Shown: one piece after another, positions 8,873 through 16,365 of the stretch
Layout: each line of letters begins with the position of its first letter
Numbering within the stretch: position 1 is the stretch's first letter
From: Streptomyces sp. TLI_053
Lineage (GTDB): Bacteria > Actinomycetota > Actinomycetes > Streptomycetales > Streptomycetaceae
Reading direction: 5' to 3'
DNA: 64,000 nt
NCBI RefSeq assembly: GCF_900105395.1
Contig: NZ_LT629775.1
Span: 4,858,001-4,922,000 of the forward strand
The notes under the pieces: generated by a model
Seen by the model: the letters and a program-made list of their open reading frames with translations, nothing else
Told to the model about the DNA's origin: nothing
The model's database searches: none
Position numbers and translations under genes: made by a program

Positions 8873-9436
8873 TCAGCCGGCCAGGTCCGGGAGCACCACC
8901 GCTCCGGGCAGCGCGGCCGCCGCCCGGCCCGGCAGGATCAGCTTGCCCCGCCGCCGCCCGCTGCCCACCAGGACGAACGGGGCCGCCGCGACCGCCGCGT
9001 CGACCAGCAGCGGCCAGCCCGCCGGGAGCCCGACCGGGGTGATCCCGCCGTACTCCATGCCGGTCGCCCCGACCGCGTCGTCCATCGGGGCGAACGAGGC
9101 CTTGCGGGCCTCCAGGTGCTTGCGGACGGCCCGGTTGACGTCGACCCGGGTGGTGGCCAGCGCCAGACAGGCGGCCAGGGTGGTCTCCCCGCCGCGCCGG
9201 GCGGCGACCACCACGCAGTTCGCCGAGGCCTCCAGCGGCACGTCGTAGGTCTCGCAGAAGACGGCGGTGTCGGCCTTCTCCGGGTCGGTCTCGACGTAGA
9301 GCACCGACCGGGCGGCCTCCCGGTCCGGCCAGGCCGCCAACGCCTCGGCCACCGGGGCCGCCAGCCGGTCGGCCGCCTCCAGCGCGGGGGCGTGGAACTC
9401 GAAGGCGCCGAACGGGAGCCGCGGTTGATCGCTCAT
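8873..9436 (-). CDS. YbaK/EbsC-family aminoacyl-tRNA deacylase-like protein
   Basis: A 187-residue protein with the YbaK/ProX editing fold. The family hydrolyses mischarged aminoacyl-tRNAs in trans. Visible family features are the central CVVVAARRGGETTLAACLALATTRVD segment, which contains the strand and helix around the active site, then VRKHLEARKASFAPMDDAV and the glycine-rich turn TGMEYGGITPVGLP. Family members usually have a Lys after the VVV-strand; here Arg residues (ARRG) occupy that area, so the exact specificity is uncertain. The ATG at 9436 is 11 bases after the stop of the K+ channel gene, suggesting one operon. Confidence 0.82.
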   Translation of the reverse strand: MSDQPRLPFGAFEFHAPALEAADRLAAPVAEALAAWPDREAARSVLYVETDPEKADTAVFCETYDVPLEASANCVVVAARRGGETTLAACLALATTRVDVNRAVRKHLEARKASFAPMDDAVGATGMEYGGITPVGLPAGWPLLVDAAVAAAPFVLVGSGRRRGKLILPGRAAAALPGAVVLPDLAG

Positions 9437-9447
9437 GACGGGCAACC

Positions 9448-10527
9448 CTACGCCGAACCGGCCGACTTGATGACGATCACCCGGTCCGTGAGCTGGAGGG
9501 TCCGCGCCTCCGGCTCGGTGTAGTTGATCACCCGTCGGCCGCGGACCACCGCGACGACCAGGTCCTCGCACTCGCGCGGGCTGTGCCCGGCCTCGGCCCG
9601 GGTGACCGGGCGCTCGACCACGTCCAGGCCGTCGCCGTAGGTGAGCAGGTCCTCCATCACCGCGCCGGTGTGCGGGCTGAGCATCGACATGCCGAGCAGT
9701 CGGCCGGCCGCGCTGGAGCTGGTCACCACCACGTCGGCGCCGCTCTGCCGCAGCAGCGGGGCGTTCTCGTCCTCGCGCACCGCCGCCACCACGGTCGCCG
9801 TGCGGGTGAGCTGGCGGGCGGTCAGGGTGATCAGGGCGGCGGTGTCGTCCCGCTCCGGTGCCACCACCACCCGGGCGGCGGTGGGGAGTCCGGCCCGCAG
9901 CAGGGTGTCGGTCCGGGTGGCGTCGCCGAGCACGCCCACCAGACCGTGCTCGGCGGCCTGGTCGACCGCCTTGCGCTGCGGGTCGACCACCACGATCTCC
10001 TCCTTGCGCACCCCCTGCAGCAGCAGGGTGTCGATGGCGCTGCGGCCCTTGGTGCCGTAGCCGATCACGACGGTGTGCTCGCGCACGGTGGACCTCCAGC
10101 GGTTCAACCGCCACTGCTGGCGGGTGCGTTCGGTGAGCACCTCCAGGGTGGTGCCGACCAGGATGATCAGGAACAGCACCCGCAGCGGAGTGATCACGAA
10201 GATGTTGGTGAGCCGGGCGGTGTCGCTGTACGGGGTGATGTCACCGTAGCCCGTGGTGGAGAGCGTCACCGTGGCGTAGTAGGCGGAGTCCAGCAGGCTC
10301 ACCCCGCCCCCGGCGTTGTCGTTGTAGCCCTCGTGGTCCACCCAGACGATCAGGGTGGTGGCCACCAGCACGGCCAGGGCCAGCAGCAGCCGGAAGCCGA
10401 CCTGCCGGAGCGCCGGGGCGCTGCGCCGGGCGGGCAGCACGATCCCGGCGTCCGCCCAGGACTCCGCCCCGGCCGAGGCCCGGCCGGAGAGGCGGCGGCC
10501 GAAACCCCGTCCCGCGCCGCCGCTCAC
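9448..10527 (-). CDS. Potassium channel with cytoplasmic TrkA-N (RCK) domain
   Basis: A 359-residue ion channel. Two transmembrane helices (about residues 42-62 and 105-130) flank a pore loop with the K+ selectivity filter TTGYGD. The cytoplasmic part (about 148-359) is a TrkA-N/RCK nucleotide-binding domain beginning VVIGYGTKGRSAIDTLL, where NAD(H) or ATP normally controls gating, followed by a smaller RCK-C-like end (VINYTEPEARTLQLTDRVIVI). The GTG at 10527 overlaps the moeA stop codon as GTGA, which indicates translational coupling. Why a K+ channel is coupled to a molybdenum cofactor gene is not evident. Confidence 0.92.
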   Translation of the reverse strand: MSGGAGRGFGRRLSGRASAGAESWADAGIVLPARRSAPALRQVGFRLLLALAVLVATTLIVWVDHEGYNDNAGGGVSLLDSAYYATVTLSTTGYGDITPYSDTARLTNIFVITPLRVLFLIILVGTTLEVLTERTRQQWRLNRWRSTVREHTVVIGYGTKGRSAIDTLLLQGVRKEEIVVVDPQRKAVDQAAEHGLVGVLGDATRTDTLLRAGLPTAARVVVAPERDDTAALITLTARQLTRTATVVAAVREDENAPLLRQSGADVVVTSSSAAGRLLGMSMLSPHTGAVMEDLLTYGDGLDVVERPVTRAEAGHSPRECEDLVVAVVRGRRVINYTEPEARTLQLTDRVIVIKSAGSA

Positions 10528-11735
10528 GGTGCCTCCAGCAGTTCGACCGCGGCGCCGGCCGCCGCACCGCCCGGCGGCACCACGGCGAGCGCCTCGGCCA
10601 GCGCGACCCCGCGCAGCATCGCCGGTCCGTCGTAGGGGAGTTGGAGCACCCCGTGGACGGTCCGCCGGACCGGTACCAGCCGGGTGTCCAGCGGATGTCC
10701 GGGCAGGGCGGCGACGGCGACGGCCCGGACCGGCTCGCCGGGGCCGCGGCCGGCCAGCGCGTGCAGCAGCGGCAGGGCCAGCGTGACCGCCCCCGCGACC
10801 GCGGCCAGCGGATTGCCCGGCAGACCCACCAGATGGCGCCCGCCGGGCAGTTCGGCCAGCAGCATCGGATGGCCGGGGCGGACGGCGACCCCGTCCACCA
10901 GCAGCCGGGCACCGACCTCGGCGAGCGCCCGGTGCAGGAAGTCCACCGGACCGGCCGCCGTCCCCCCGGTGGTGACCACCACGTCGGCGGTGGAGTGCCG
11001 CAGCGCGTCCCGGAGCAGTCCGAAGTCGTCCCGGACGGCGCGCGGTTCGCCGGTCTCCGCACCGGCCGCCCGCAGCCACGGCGGCAGCAGCGGGCCGAGC
11101 GCGTCCCGGACCAGGCCGGGCCGGGGCAGGCCGGAGCCGAGCAGTTCGTCGCCGAGCACCAGCAGGTCCACCACCGGGCGGCGGTGCACGGCCAGCCGGT
11201 CGTGGCCGCCGGCCGCGGCCAGGCCGAGCACGGCCGGGCCGATCCCGGTCCCGGCCGGGAGCAGTTGCTCGCCGCGCCGGCACTCCTGGCCGCGCGGCCG
11301 GACGTCCTGGCCGGTGGTCAGCGCACCGGGGAGGCGCTCGCGCAGCAGCGAGCCGGCCGGTTCCCCGTGTTCGCGGCGGAGCACGGCGGTGGCACCGGGA
11401 GGGAGCTGGGCACCGGTGGCGATCTCGACGGCGTCGCCGTCGGCCAGCGGACCGTCCGCGGGCCGTCCGGCCAGCAGTCGGCCGGACACCCGCCACGGGC
11501 CGGGGCCGGCCACCGCCCAGCCGTCCATGGCCGAGGTGTCGAAGGCGGGCAGGTCGGTGAGCGCGGTCAGCGGCTCGGCCAGGGTGCGGCCGAGCGCCTC
11601 GGTCAGCGGGACGCGCGGGGGCGCGGACGCCGGCCGGCCGGCCCGGCGGGCGGTCTCCCGGGCGGCCGCCCAGCTCGTCGGGGCGGCCGGGGCCGGTGGC
11701 TGGTCGAGCACGGCGAGGTCCTCCGGCGCGCTCAC
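10524..11735 (-). CDS. moeA: Molybdopterin molybdenumtransferase MoeA
   Basis: MoeA inserts molybdate into adenylylated molybdopterin, the last step of basic molybdenum cofactor synthesis. The protein is 403 residues, close to the family norm. Markers are PAFDTSAMDGWAV near residue 65, the MoeA/MogA-fold segment VVTTGGTAAGPVDFLH, the loop GLPGNPLAAVAG, and a C-terminal beta domain. The ATG at 11735 overlaps the upstream DUF6457 stop codon (ATGA), and its own stop overlaps the channel start (GTGA), so three genes are tightly coupled. The N-terminal 15-20 residues are Pro/Ala-rich and poorly conserved in appearance. Confidence 0.92.
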   Translation of the reverse strand: MSAPEDLAVLDQPPAPAAPTSWAAARETARRAGRPASAPPRVPLTEALGRTLAEPLTALTDLPAFDTSAMDGWAVAGPGPWRVSGRLLAGRPADGPLADGDAVEIATGAQLPPGATAVLRREHGEPAGSLLRERLPGALTTGQDVRPRGQECRRGEQLLPAGTGIGPAVLGLAAAGGHDRLAVHRRPVVDLLVLGDELLGSGLPRPGLVRDALGPLLPPWLRAAGAETGEPRAVRDDFGLLRDALRHSTADVVVTTGGTAAGPVDFLHRALAEVGARLLVDGVAVRPGHPMLLAELPGGRHLVGLPGNPLAAVAGAVTLALPLLHALAGRGPGEPVRAVAVAALPGHPLDTRLVPVRRTVHGVLQLPYDGPAMLRGVALAEALAVVPPGGAAAGAAVELLEAP

Positions 11736-11998
11736 GGCTGTCCCGGGTCGGCGGCCGCGTCGGCCCAGCGCTCGGCGAGCGCGGCGGCCCGCCGGGACGC
11801 CTCGGCGACCGCCTCCGGCCCGCCGCCGCGCGACGCGGCGGCGTACCCGATCAGAAAGGTGGTCAGCGGGGCGGCGGGCCGGTCCACCCCGTGGGCGACC
11901 ACCCGGGCCAGGTCGAGCAGACCCCGGACATCGACGTCCAGGTCGATGTCCAGCTCGGTACAGGCCTCGGCGATCCAGTCATCCAGCGTGCGCTCCAT
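11732..11998 (-). CDS. Small DUF6457 protein coupled to moeA
   Basis: An 88-residue acidic protein that I recognise as DUF6457, a family often found next to molybdenum cofactor genes in actinobacteria. It starts MERTLDDWIAEACTELDID and has a second conserved stretch, DLARVVAHGVDRPAAPLTTFLIGYAA. It looks all-helical. The ATG at 11998 begins the conserved part; the frame continues upstream without a better start. Its stop codon overlaps the moeA start by 4 bases. No biochemical function is known to me; the context suggests a role with MoeA or MobA. Confidence 0.8.
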   Translation of the reverse strand: MERTLDDWIAEACTELDIDLDVDVRGLLDLARVVAHGVDRPAAPLTTFLIGYAAASRGGGPEAVAEASRRAAALAERWADAAADPGQP

Positions 11999-12135
11999 GC
12001 GGACATGCTGCCTGATCGGCGGTTTTCCCGGGATGTTTGCCCGGTGAGCGCCGCGCGTCGTTCGCCTCACACCGGGGTGAGGACCGGGGTGAGAACGGGC
12101 TGCGGACCGGGACGAGGACCGGATCGGCACCGGGG

Positions 12136-12726
12136 TCAGGACTCCCGCCGGCCGTCGCGTTCCCGGGCCCGGGCGAGGTCCTCCCAGGTGTCGCAGTCGT
12201 AGGTGACGTCGTCGGTGTCGGCCAGCCGCAGGGTGCGCAGGGAGCCGGTGAGGCGGCGCAGCGGGAGGCCGGCGGGGTCCCCGGCGGCGGCGAGCGCGGC
12301 GCGCAGGGCGGCGGTCCGGTAGGCGGCGGCGAGCGGCTGGTCGCGGCCGGCGGCGTCGACCAGGACGGCCGCCTCGGTGTCCGGCCCGGCCTCGTCGAGG
12401 GCGGTGACCAGCCGGTGGACGGTGCGCTCGTCGAGGAACGGCAGATCGGCGGCGAGCAGCAGGACCAGTTCGGCGCCGACCTCGGCGAGGCCCGCCGCGA
12501 CGGCCGCGACCGGTCCGCCGCCGGGCGGGTGCTCGCGGGTCGGACGGACCCCGGGGCGGGTGGTGGGGCGGGCCGGGCCGACCACCACGGTGGTCCCGGC
12601 GCCGGCGCAGGCGGCGAGCACCCGGTCCAGCAGGGTGGTCTCGCCGACGGTCAGGGCCGGCTTGTCCGCGCCGCCGAGCCGGCGGGCGGCTCCCCCGGCC
12701 GGGACGATCACGTCGTACGGCGTCAT
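12136..12726 (-). CDS. mobA: Molybdenum cofactor guanylyltransferase (MobA-like NTP transferase)
   Basis: A 196-residue nucleotidyltransferase predicted to attach GMP (or CMP) to molybdenum cofactor. The N-terminal signature VIVPAGGAARRLGGADKP holds the GTP-binding loop and catalytic Lys. LLAADLPFLD supplies the metal-binding Asp, and GGGPVAAVAAGL is the typical middle loop. MobA and the CMP-transferring MocA family are hard to separate by eye. The gene lies 137 bases upstream of the DUF6457 gene and 22 bases downstream of the MBL-fold gene on the same strand, so the whole set may form one transcript. Confidence 0.85.
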   Translation of the reverse strand: MTPYDVIVPAGGAARRLGGADKPALTVGETTLLDRVLAACAGAGTTVVVGPARPTTRPGVRPTREHPPGGGPVAAVAAGLAEVGAELVLLLAADLPFLDERTVHRLVTALDEAGPDTEAAVLVDAAGRDQPLAAAYRTAALRAALAAAGDPAGLPLRRLTGSLRTLRLADTDDVTYDCDTWEDLARARERDGRRES

Positions 12727-12748
12727 GCCGCCAGTATCCGCCGCCGTC

Positions 12749-13765
12749 TCAGCCGGCGGTCCGGCCGGGCGCCTCCCCGCCGTCCGCCTCCCCGCCGTCC
12801 GCCTCTTCGGCGTCGGCGTCGGTCTCCGCGTCCGCCTCCGCGTCCGCCTCCGTGTCCACGTCGGCGGCCGGACCGGCGTCCGAGGCGTCCGAGGCATCGG
12901 CATCGACGGCATCGACGGTGCCGGCGGCGGCGGTGTTGGCGGCCGCGCTCAGCTCCAGCACCGCCGGCAGGGTCAGCTCCCCGTACCGCTCGTTCACGGC
13001 CGCGACCAGCGCCTCCGCGTCGTCCGGGTGCCCGGCCAGCAGCCGGTCGAAGTCCCGGAGGTACTCCTCGGTGAAGGCGAGCACCCGGGCCGCGTCGTCG
13101 CCCTGGTCGGGCGCGCGGTGTCCGGCGATCACCCGCTCCGCACCGAGCCCGGCGATCCGGCCGAGGTTGCGGACCCACTCGGTGCGGAGCTCCGGTGTGG
13201 TGTCGGCGGTCCAGACGTGGGTGCCGTTGTAGACGAAGTCACCGGCGATCACGGTGCGGATGCTGGGCACGTGCACCACGGTGGAGCCGTCGCAGTCGCC
13301 CTGTCCGAGCAGCAGCACCGGGATCGCCTGCCGGTCGATCATCAGCGGCTGGGGGAGCAGCGGGGCCGGGACCAGCGGGTGGTCCGGGATGTCGTCCCCG
13401 AACACCGGCTTCCACTGGGCGACCTTCGCGGCGGCGGTGCGCAGGATGCCGTCCACGACCGGCGGCGCGGCCAGCAGCCGGGCGTCCGGGAAGAGCCGCA
13501 GCACCTCCTCGGCACCGAAGTAGTGGTCGGGGTGGTGGTGGGTGACCACGATGGCGAGCAGTCGGCGGCCCTTGCCCGCGACCCACTCGGCCAGCTCGCG
13601 GCCGGCGCTGCGGGTCAGCTGGGCGTCGACCAGGATCGCCGTGTGCTCGCCGAGGATCAGCGTGGAGGTGGCGAAGAAGGCCGACTCGGGGCCGGTGAAG
13701 ACGGCGACCTCCAGCGGCCGGACCGACGCCTCGGCGGTGTTCTCCTCGGACGGGGACGGCGTCAC
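12749..13765 (-). CDS. Metallo-beta-lactamase-fold hydrolase with acidic repeat tail
   Basis: A 338-residue MBL-fold enzyme. The zinc motif HHHPDH lies near residue 76 (VVTHHHPDHYFGAEE); further metal ligands are suggested by GDFVYN and the later GHRAP. Residues about 1-280 form the catalytic domain. The last 55 or so residues are a very acidic low-complexity tail of Ala-Asp-Ala-Glu units (DTEADAEADAETDAD). The substrate is not evident; similar proteins are annotated as Vmh or SoxH-like hydrolases. GTG start at 13765. The tail is encoded by an imperfect repeat and may be a recent expansion. Confidence 0.82.
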   Translation of the reverse strand: MTPSPSEENTAEASVRPLEVAVFTGPESAFFATSTLILGEHTAILVDAQLTRSAGRELAEWVAGKGRRLLAIVVTHHHPDHYFGAEEVLRLFPDARLLAAPPVVDGILRTAAAKVAQWKPVFGDDIPDHPLVPAPLLPQPLMIDRQAIPVLLLGQGDCDGSTVVHVPSIRTVIAGDFVYNGTHVWTADTTPELRTEWVRNLGRIAGLGAERVIAGHRAPDQGDDAARVLAFTEEYLRDFDRLLAGHPDDAEALVAAVNERYGELTLPAVLELSAAANTAAAGTVDAVDADASDASDAGPAADVDTEADAEADAETDADAEEADGGEADGGEAPGRTAG

Positions 13766-14082
13766 TGGTTGCTCCCTCTGGTTCGGCGGCCCCGGTCCCG
13801 GTCCGGCTCGGCGGCGGTGGTGGTGGTCGGTGCGGCGGTGTGCGGGCGGGCGGCGGTGTGCGGGCGGGTGGAGGTGTGCGGCGGGGCGGCGGTGTGCGGC
13901 GGGGCGGGCGGCGACGCCCGTGCGACGGCGGTTCGTGCACGGCGGTCCGGACGCGTGCGGCGGCCCCCTCGCACGGCCGGGCCTCGCGCCCTACAGCATG
14001 GGAGCAGGGCACGCCGAAAACGCGGAAGGCGCGCCCGACGGGGCACGCCTTCCCGCTCATGTGTCCGGGTGGTCCGGCGGTG
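13766..14082. other. Gap between MBL hydrolase and ppm, with GC-rich tandem repeats
   Basis: About 317 bases without a supported gene. It contains GC-rich tandem units of the form GCGGTGTGCGGG (about 13830-13910), the promoter region of the MBL-fold gene, and the hairpin that ends the ppm transcript at 14022-14056. Confidence 0.5.
14022..14056 (-). terminator. Hairpin downstream of ppm
   Basis: Inverted repeat with arms of about 15-16 bases (14022-14036 and 14041-14056), one bulge and one wobble pair, 27 bases past the stop codon of the mannose synthase gene. Confidence 0.65.
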
Positions 14083-14844
14083 TCAGCGCTTCCCGCCGGT
14101 CAGCCGGGCGAAGCGGTCGGCGACGCCCCAGGAGGTCACCCGCCAGAGCGCCTCGACCACGATGTTCCGGCTCATCTTGGACGCGCCCAGCTCCCGCTCG
14201 ACGAAGGTGATCGGCACCTCGGCCACCTTGAAGCCGGCCTTCACGGTGCGCCAGGCCAGGTCGACCTGGAAGCAGTAGCCGGCCGAGGCGACCTCGTCCA
14301 TGCCCAGGCCCAGCAGGGTCTCCTTGCGGAACGCCCGGTAGCCGCCGGTGACGTCCCGGATCGGCACGCCGAGCATCAGCCGCGAGTAGGTCGATCCGGC
14401 CCGCGAGAGCAGCAGCCGGGACTTCGGCCAGTTCACCACCCGGCCGCCGGGCACCCAGCGCGAGCCGAGCACCAGGTCGGCGCCGCGCAGCGCGGTCAGC
14501 AGCCGCTCCAGCTCCTCGGGCCGGTGGGACCCGTCGGCGTCCATCTCGACGAGCACGTCGTAGCCCTCGTCGATGCCCCAGCGGAACCCGGCCAGGTAGG
14601 CGGCGCCCAGCCCCTCCTTGCCCTTGCGGTGCAGGACGCGCACGTGGGAGTCCTCGGCCGCCAGCTTGTCGGCGAGCTCACCGGTGCCGTCCGGGCTGTT
14701 GTCGTCGGCCACGAGGATGTGCACCTCGGGGACGGCGGCGCGGACCCGGCCGACGATGCGCTCGACGTTCTCCACCTCGTTGTAGGTGGGGATGATCACC
14801 AGCACCCGGCCGAGATCAGCAAAACTCTGCTGGTTGACGGTCAC
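14083..14844 (-). CDS. Polyprenol monophosphomannose synthase (GT2)
   Basis: A 253-residue family 2 glycosyltransferase that transfers mannose from GDP-mannose to polyprenyl phosphate at the inner face of the membrane. The lipid-linked mannose serves protein O-mannosylation and wall glycan synthesis. Evidence: VIIPTYNEVENVERIV at the N terminus, the nucleotide-binding ADDNSPDGT, the metal site EMDADGSH, and VTGGYRAFRKETLLGL, typical of DPM1/Ppm1. It lacks the Lnt-like acyltransferase domain fused to Ppm1 in mycobacteria. It is divergent from manA, which makes a precursor for GDP-mannose. Confidence 0.92.
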   Translation of the reverse strand: MTVNQQSFADLGRVLVIIPTYNEVENVERIVGRVRAAVPEVHILVADDNSPDGTGELADKLAAEDSHVRVLHRKGKEGLGAAYLAGFRWGIDEGYDVLVEMDADGSHRPEELERLLTALRGADLVLGSRWVPGGRVVNWPKSRLLLSRAGSTYSRLMLGVPIRDVTGGYRAFRKETLLGLGMDEVASAGYCFQVDLAWRTVKAGFKVAEVPITFVERELGASKMSRNIVVEALWRVTSWGVADRFARLTGGKR

Positions 14845-15165
14845 GTACTAACCTCTCGGCCGGTGGCGGGAAGTGCCAGTCACCGTTGCCCGCACTCATC
14901 AGGACTCACAGTCCCGGCCGGCACCCGCCGACTGGGGGACACTGTGGAAAACACTGGGTCCTGGCATCCTACTACCGCGTCACGGAACCGGTCCGCCGCC
15001 CGCGGCACTCCCCACCGGCCTCCGGCGTTTCCCCTGCGGAGGCACCGGTCGGCTAGGGTCGATGCCCGGCCTTTGCCCGGATGCCCACCGTCGGCACCGC
15101 CCGCGGGGCGCCGCCCGGCGGCGAGGCCCGCCCGCCCACCGCAGCAAAGGAGCAGGACCGCGCCC
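14845..15165. promoter_or_regulatory. Divergent promoter region of ppm and manA
   Basis: About 320 bases between two divergent mannose-pathway genes; promoters for both must lie here. Candidate -10 elements are TAGGAT on the minus strand near 14970 and TAGGGT on the plus strand near 15055, but no confident -35 partner was seen for either. No gene is supported. Confidence 0.4.
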
Positions 15166-16365
15166 ATGGACAAGCTCGTCAACACCGTCCGCCCGTACGC
15201 CTGGGGATCCGTCACCGCGCTCCCCGAGCTGCTCGGGCAGGAGCCGACCGGCGAACCGCAGGCCGAGCTCTGGATGGGCGCCCACCCCGGCGACCCCTCC
15301 CGGGCCGACCGGGGCGAGGGACCGCGCCGGCTGGACGAGCTGATCGCCGCGGATCCGGAGCGCGAGTTGGGGGCCGCCTCGGTGGCCCGGTTCGGGCCCA
15401 CCCTGCCGTTCCTGCTCAAGGTCCTCACCCCGGGCATCCCGATCTCCATCCAGGCCCACCCCTCGCTCGACCAGGCCCGGGCCGGTTTCGCCGCCGAGAA
15501 CGCCCTGGGGATCCCGCTGGACGCCCCGCACCGGAACTACCGGGACGCCAACCACAAGCCCGAACTCATCTGCGCCCTGGGCGACTTCGACGGGCTGTGC
15601 GGCTTCCGCCGGCCCGCCGACGCGGCCGCGCTGCTGGCCGGTCTCGGTGTGCCCGCGCTGGAGCCGGTGATCGCCCCGCTCCGGGCCGGGAGCGAGTCCG
15701 AGGCGCTCAGCGGCGCCCTGGCGGCCGCGCTGGGCCTGGAGGGCCCGGCCGCCGAGGCCGCGGTCCGGGACACCGCCGAAGCGGTCGGCAAGGCGGCGGC
15801 CGAGGACCCGGCCGGACCGTACGCGCCCTACGTCCGGATCGCCCGGGACTTCCCCGGCGACCGGGGGCTGATCGCCGGACTGCTGCTCAACCACGTCCTG
15901 CTGCGCGCCGGCGAGGCGCTCTACCTGGGCGCGGGCGTCCCGCACGCCTACCTGCACGGCGTCTGCGTCGAGCTCCAGGCCAACTCGGACAACGTGCTGC
16001 GGGCCGGCCTCACCCCCAAGCACATCGACGTGCCCGAGCTGCTCAGGGTGGTCGAGTTCGCCGCCACCGCGCCGGTCCCGCTGCTGCCGGTCACGGTGGA
16101 CGGGATGCCGGGCGAGGAGCTGTACCCGGTGCCGATCGACGAGTTCCGGCTCTCCCGGTTCGTCCTCGACGGCCGGGAGCGGACGCTGTCCGGCGACGCG
16201 CCGCAGATCCTGCTGTGCACGGCGGGCGCGGCCCGGCTCTCCTCGGCCGACGGCGGCACGCTGGAGCTGGCCCGCGGCGAGTCCGCCTTCCTCCCGGCCA
16301 CCGGCGCCGCGGTCCGGCTGGCCGGCACCGGCGCCACCGTGTTCCGGGCCACCGTCACGCTCTGA
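15166..16365 (+). CDS. manA: Mannose-6-phosphate isomerase, class I
   Basis: A 399-residue zinc enzyme that interconverts fructose-6-phosphate and mannose-6-phosphate. Type I features are the start MDKLVNTVRPYAWGS, WMGAHPGDPS, the metal-site segments SIQAHPS and NHKPELICALGDF, and the C-terminal active-site stretch LGAGVPHAYLHG followed by ELQANSDNVLRAGLTPKH. ATG at 15166, with AAAGGAG about 14 bases upstream, a rather long gap. The last 11 bases overlap the 3' end of the convergent acyltransferase gene. It feeds GDP-mannose, the substrate of the divergent mannose synthase. Confidence 0.94.
   Translation: MDKLVNTVRPYAWGSVTALPELLGQEPTGEPQAELWMGAHPGDPSRADRGEGPRRLDELIAADPERELGAASVARFGPTLPFLLKVLTPGIPISIQAHPSLDQARAGFAAENALGIPLDAPHRNYRDANHKPELICALGDFDGLCGFRRPADAAALLAGLGVPALEPVIAPLRAGSESEALSGALAAALGLEGPAAEAAVRDTAEAVGKAAAEDPAGPYAPYVRIARDFPGDRGLIAGLLLNHVLLRAGEALYLGAGVPHAYLHGVCVELQANSDNVLRAGLTPKHIDVPELLRVVEFAATAPVPLLPVTVDGMPGEELYPVPIDEFRLSRFVLDGRERTLSGDAPQILLCTAGAARLSSADGGTLELARGESAFLPATGAAVRLAGTGATVFRATVTL

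Noticed and set aside
4367..9523. Very long open frame (1718 codons) on the plus strand across the kinase, bpa and oxidoreductase genes
   Set aside because: It is the antisense shadow of several well-supported minus-strand genes. High GC removes stop codons; the translation is Arg/Gly-rich with no domain and no ribosome-binding site.
13830..13910. GCGGTGTGCGGG repeats as a mobile-element scar or small RNA
   Set aside because: There are no terminal inverted repeats or target duplications, and no promoter or terminator pair for an RNA.
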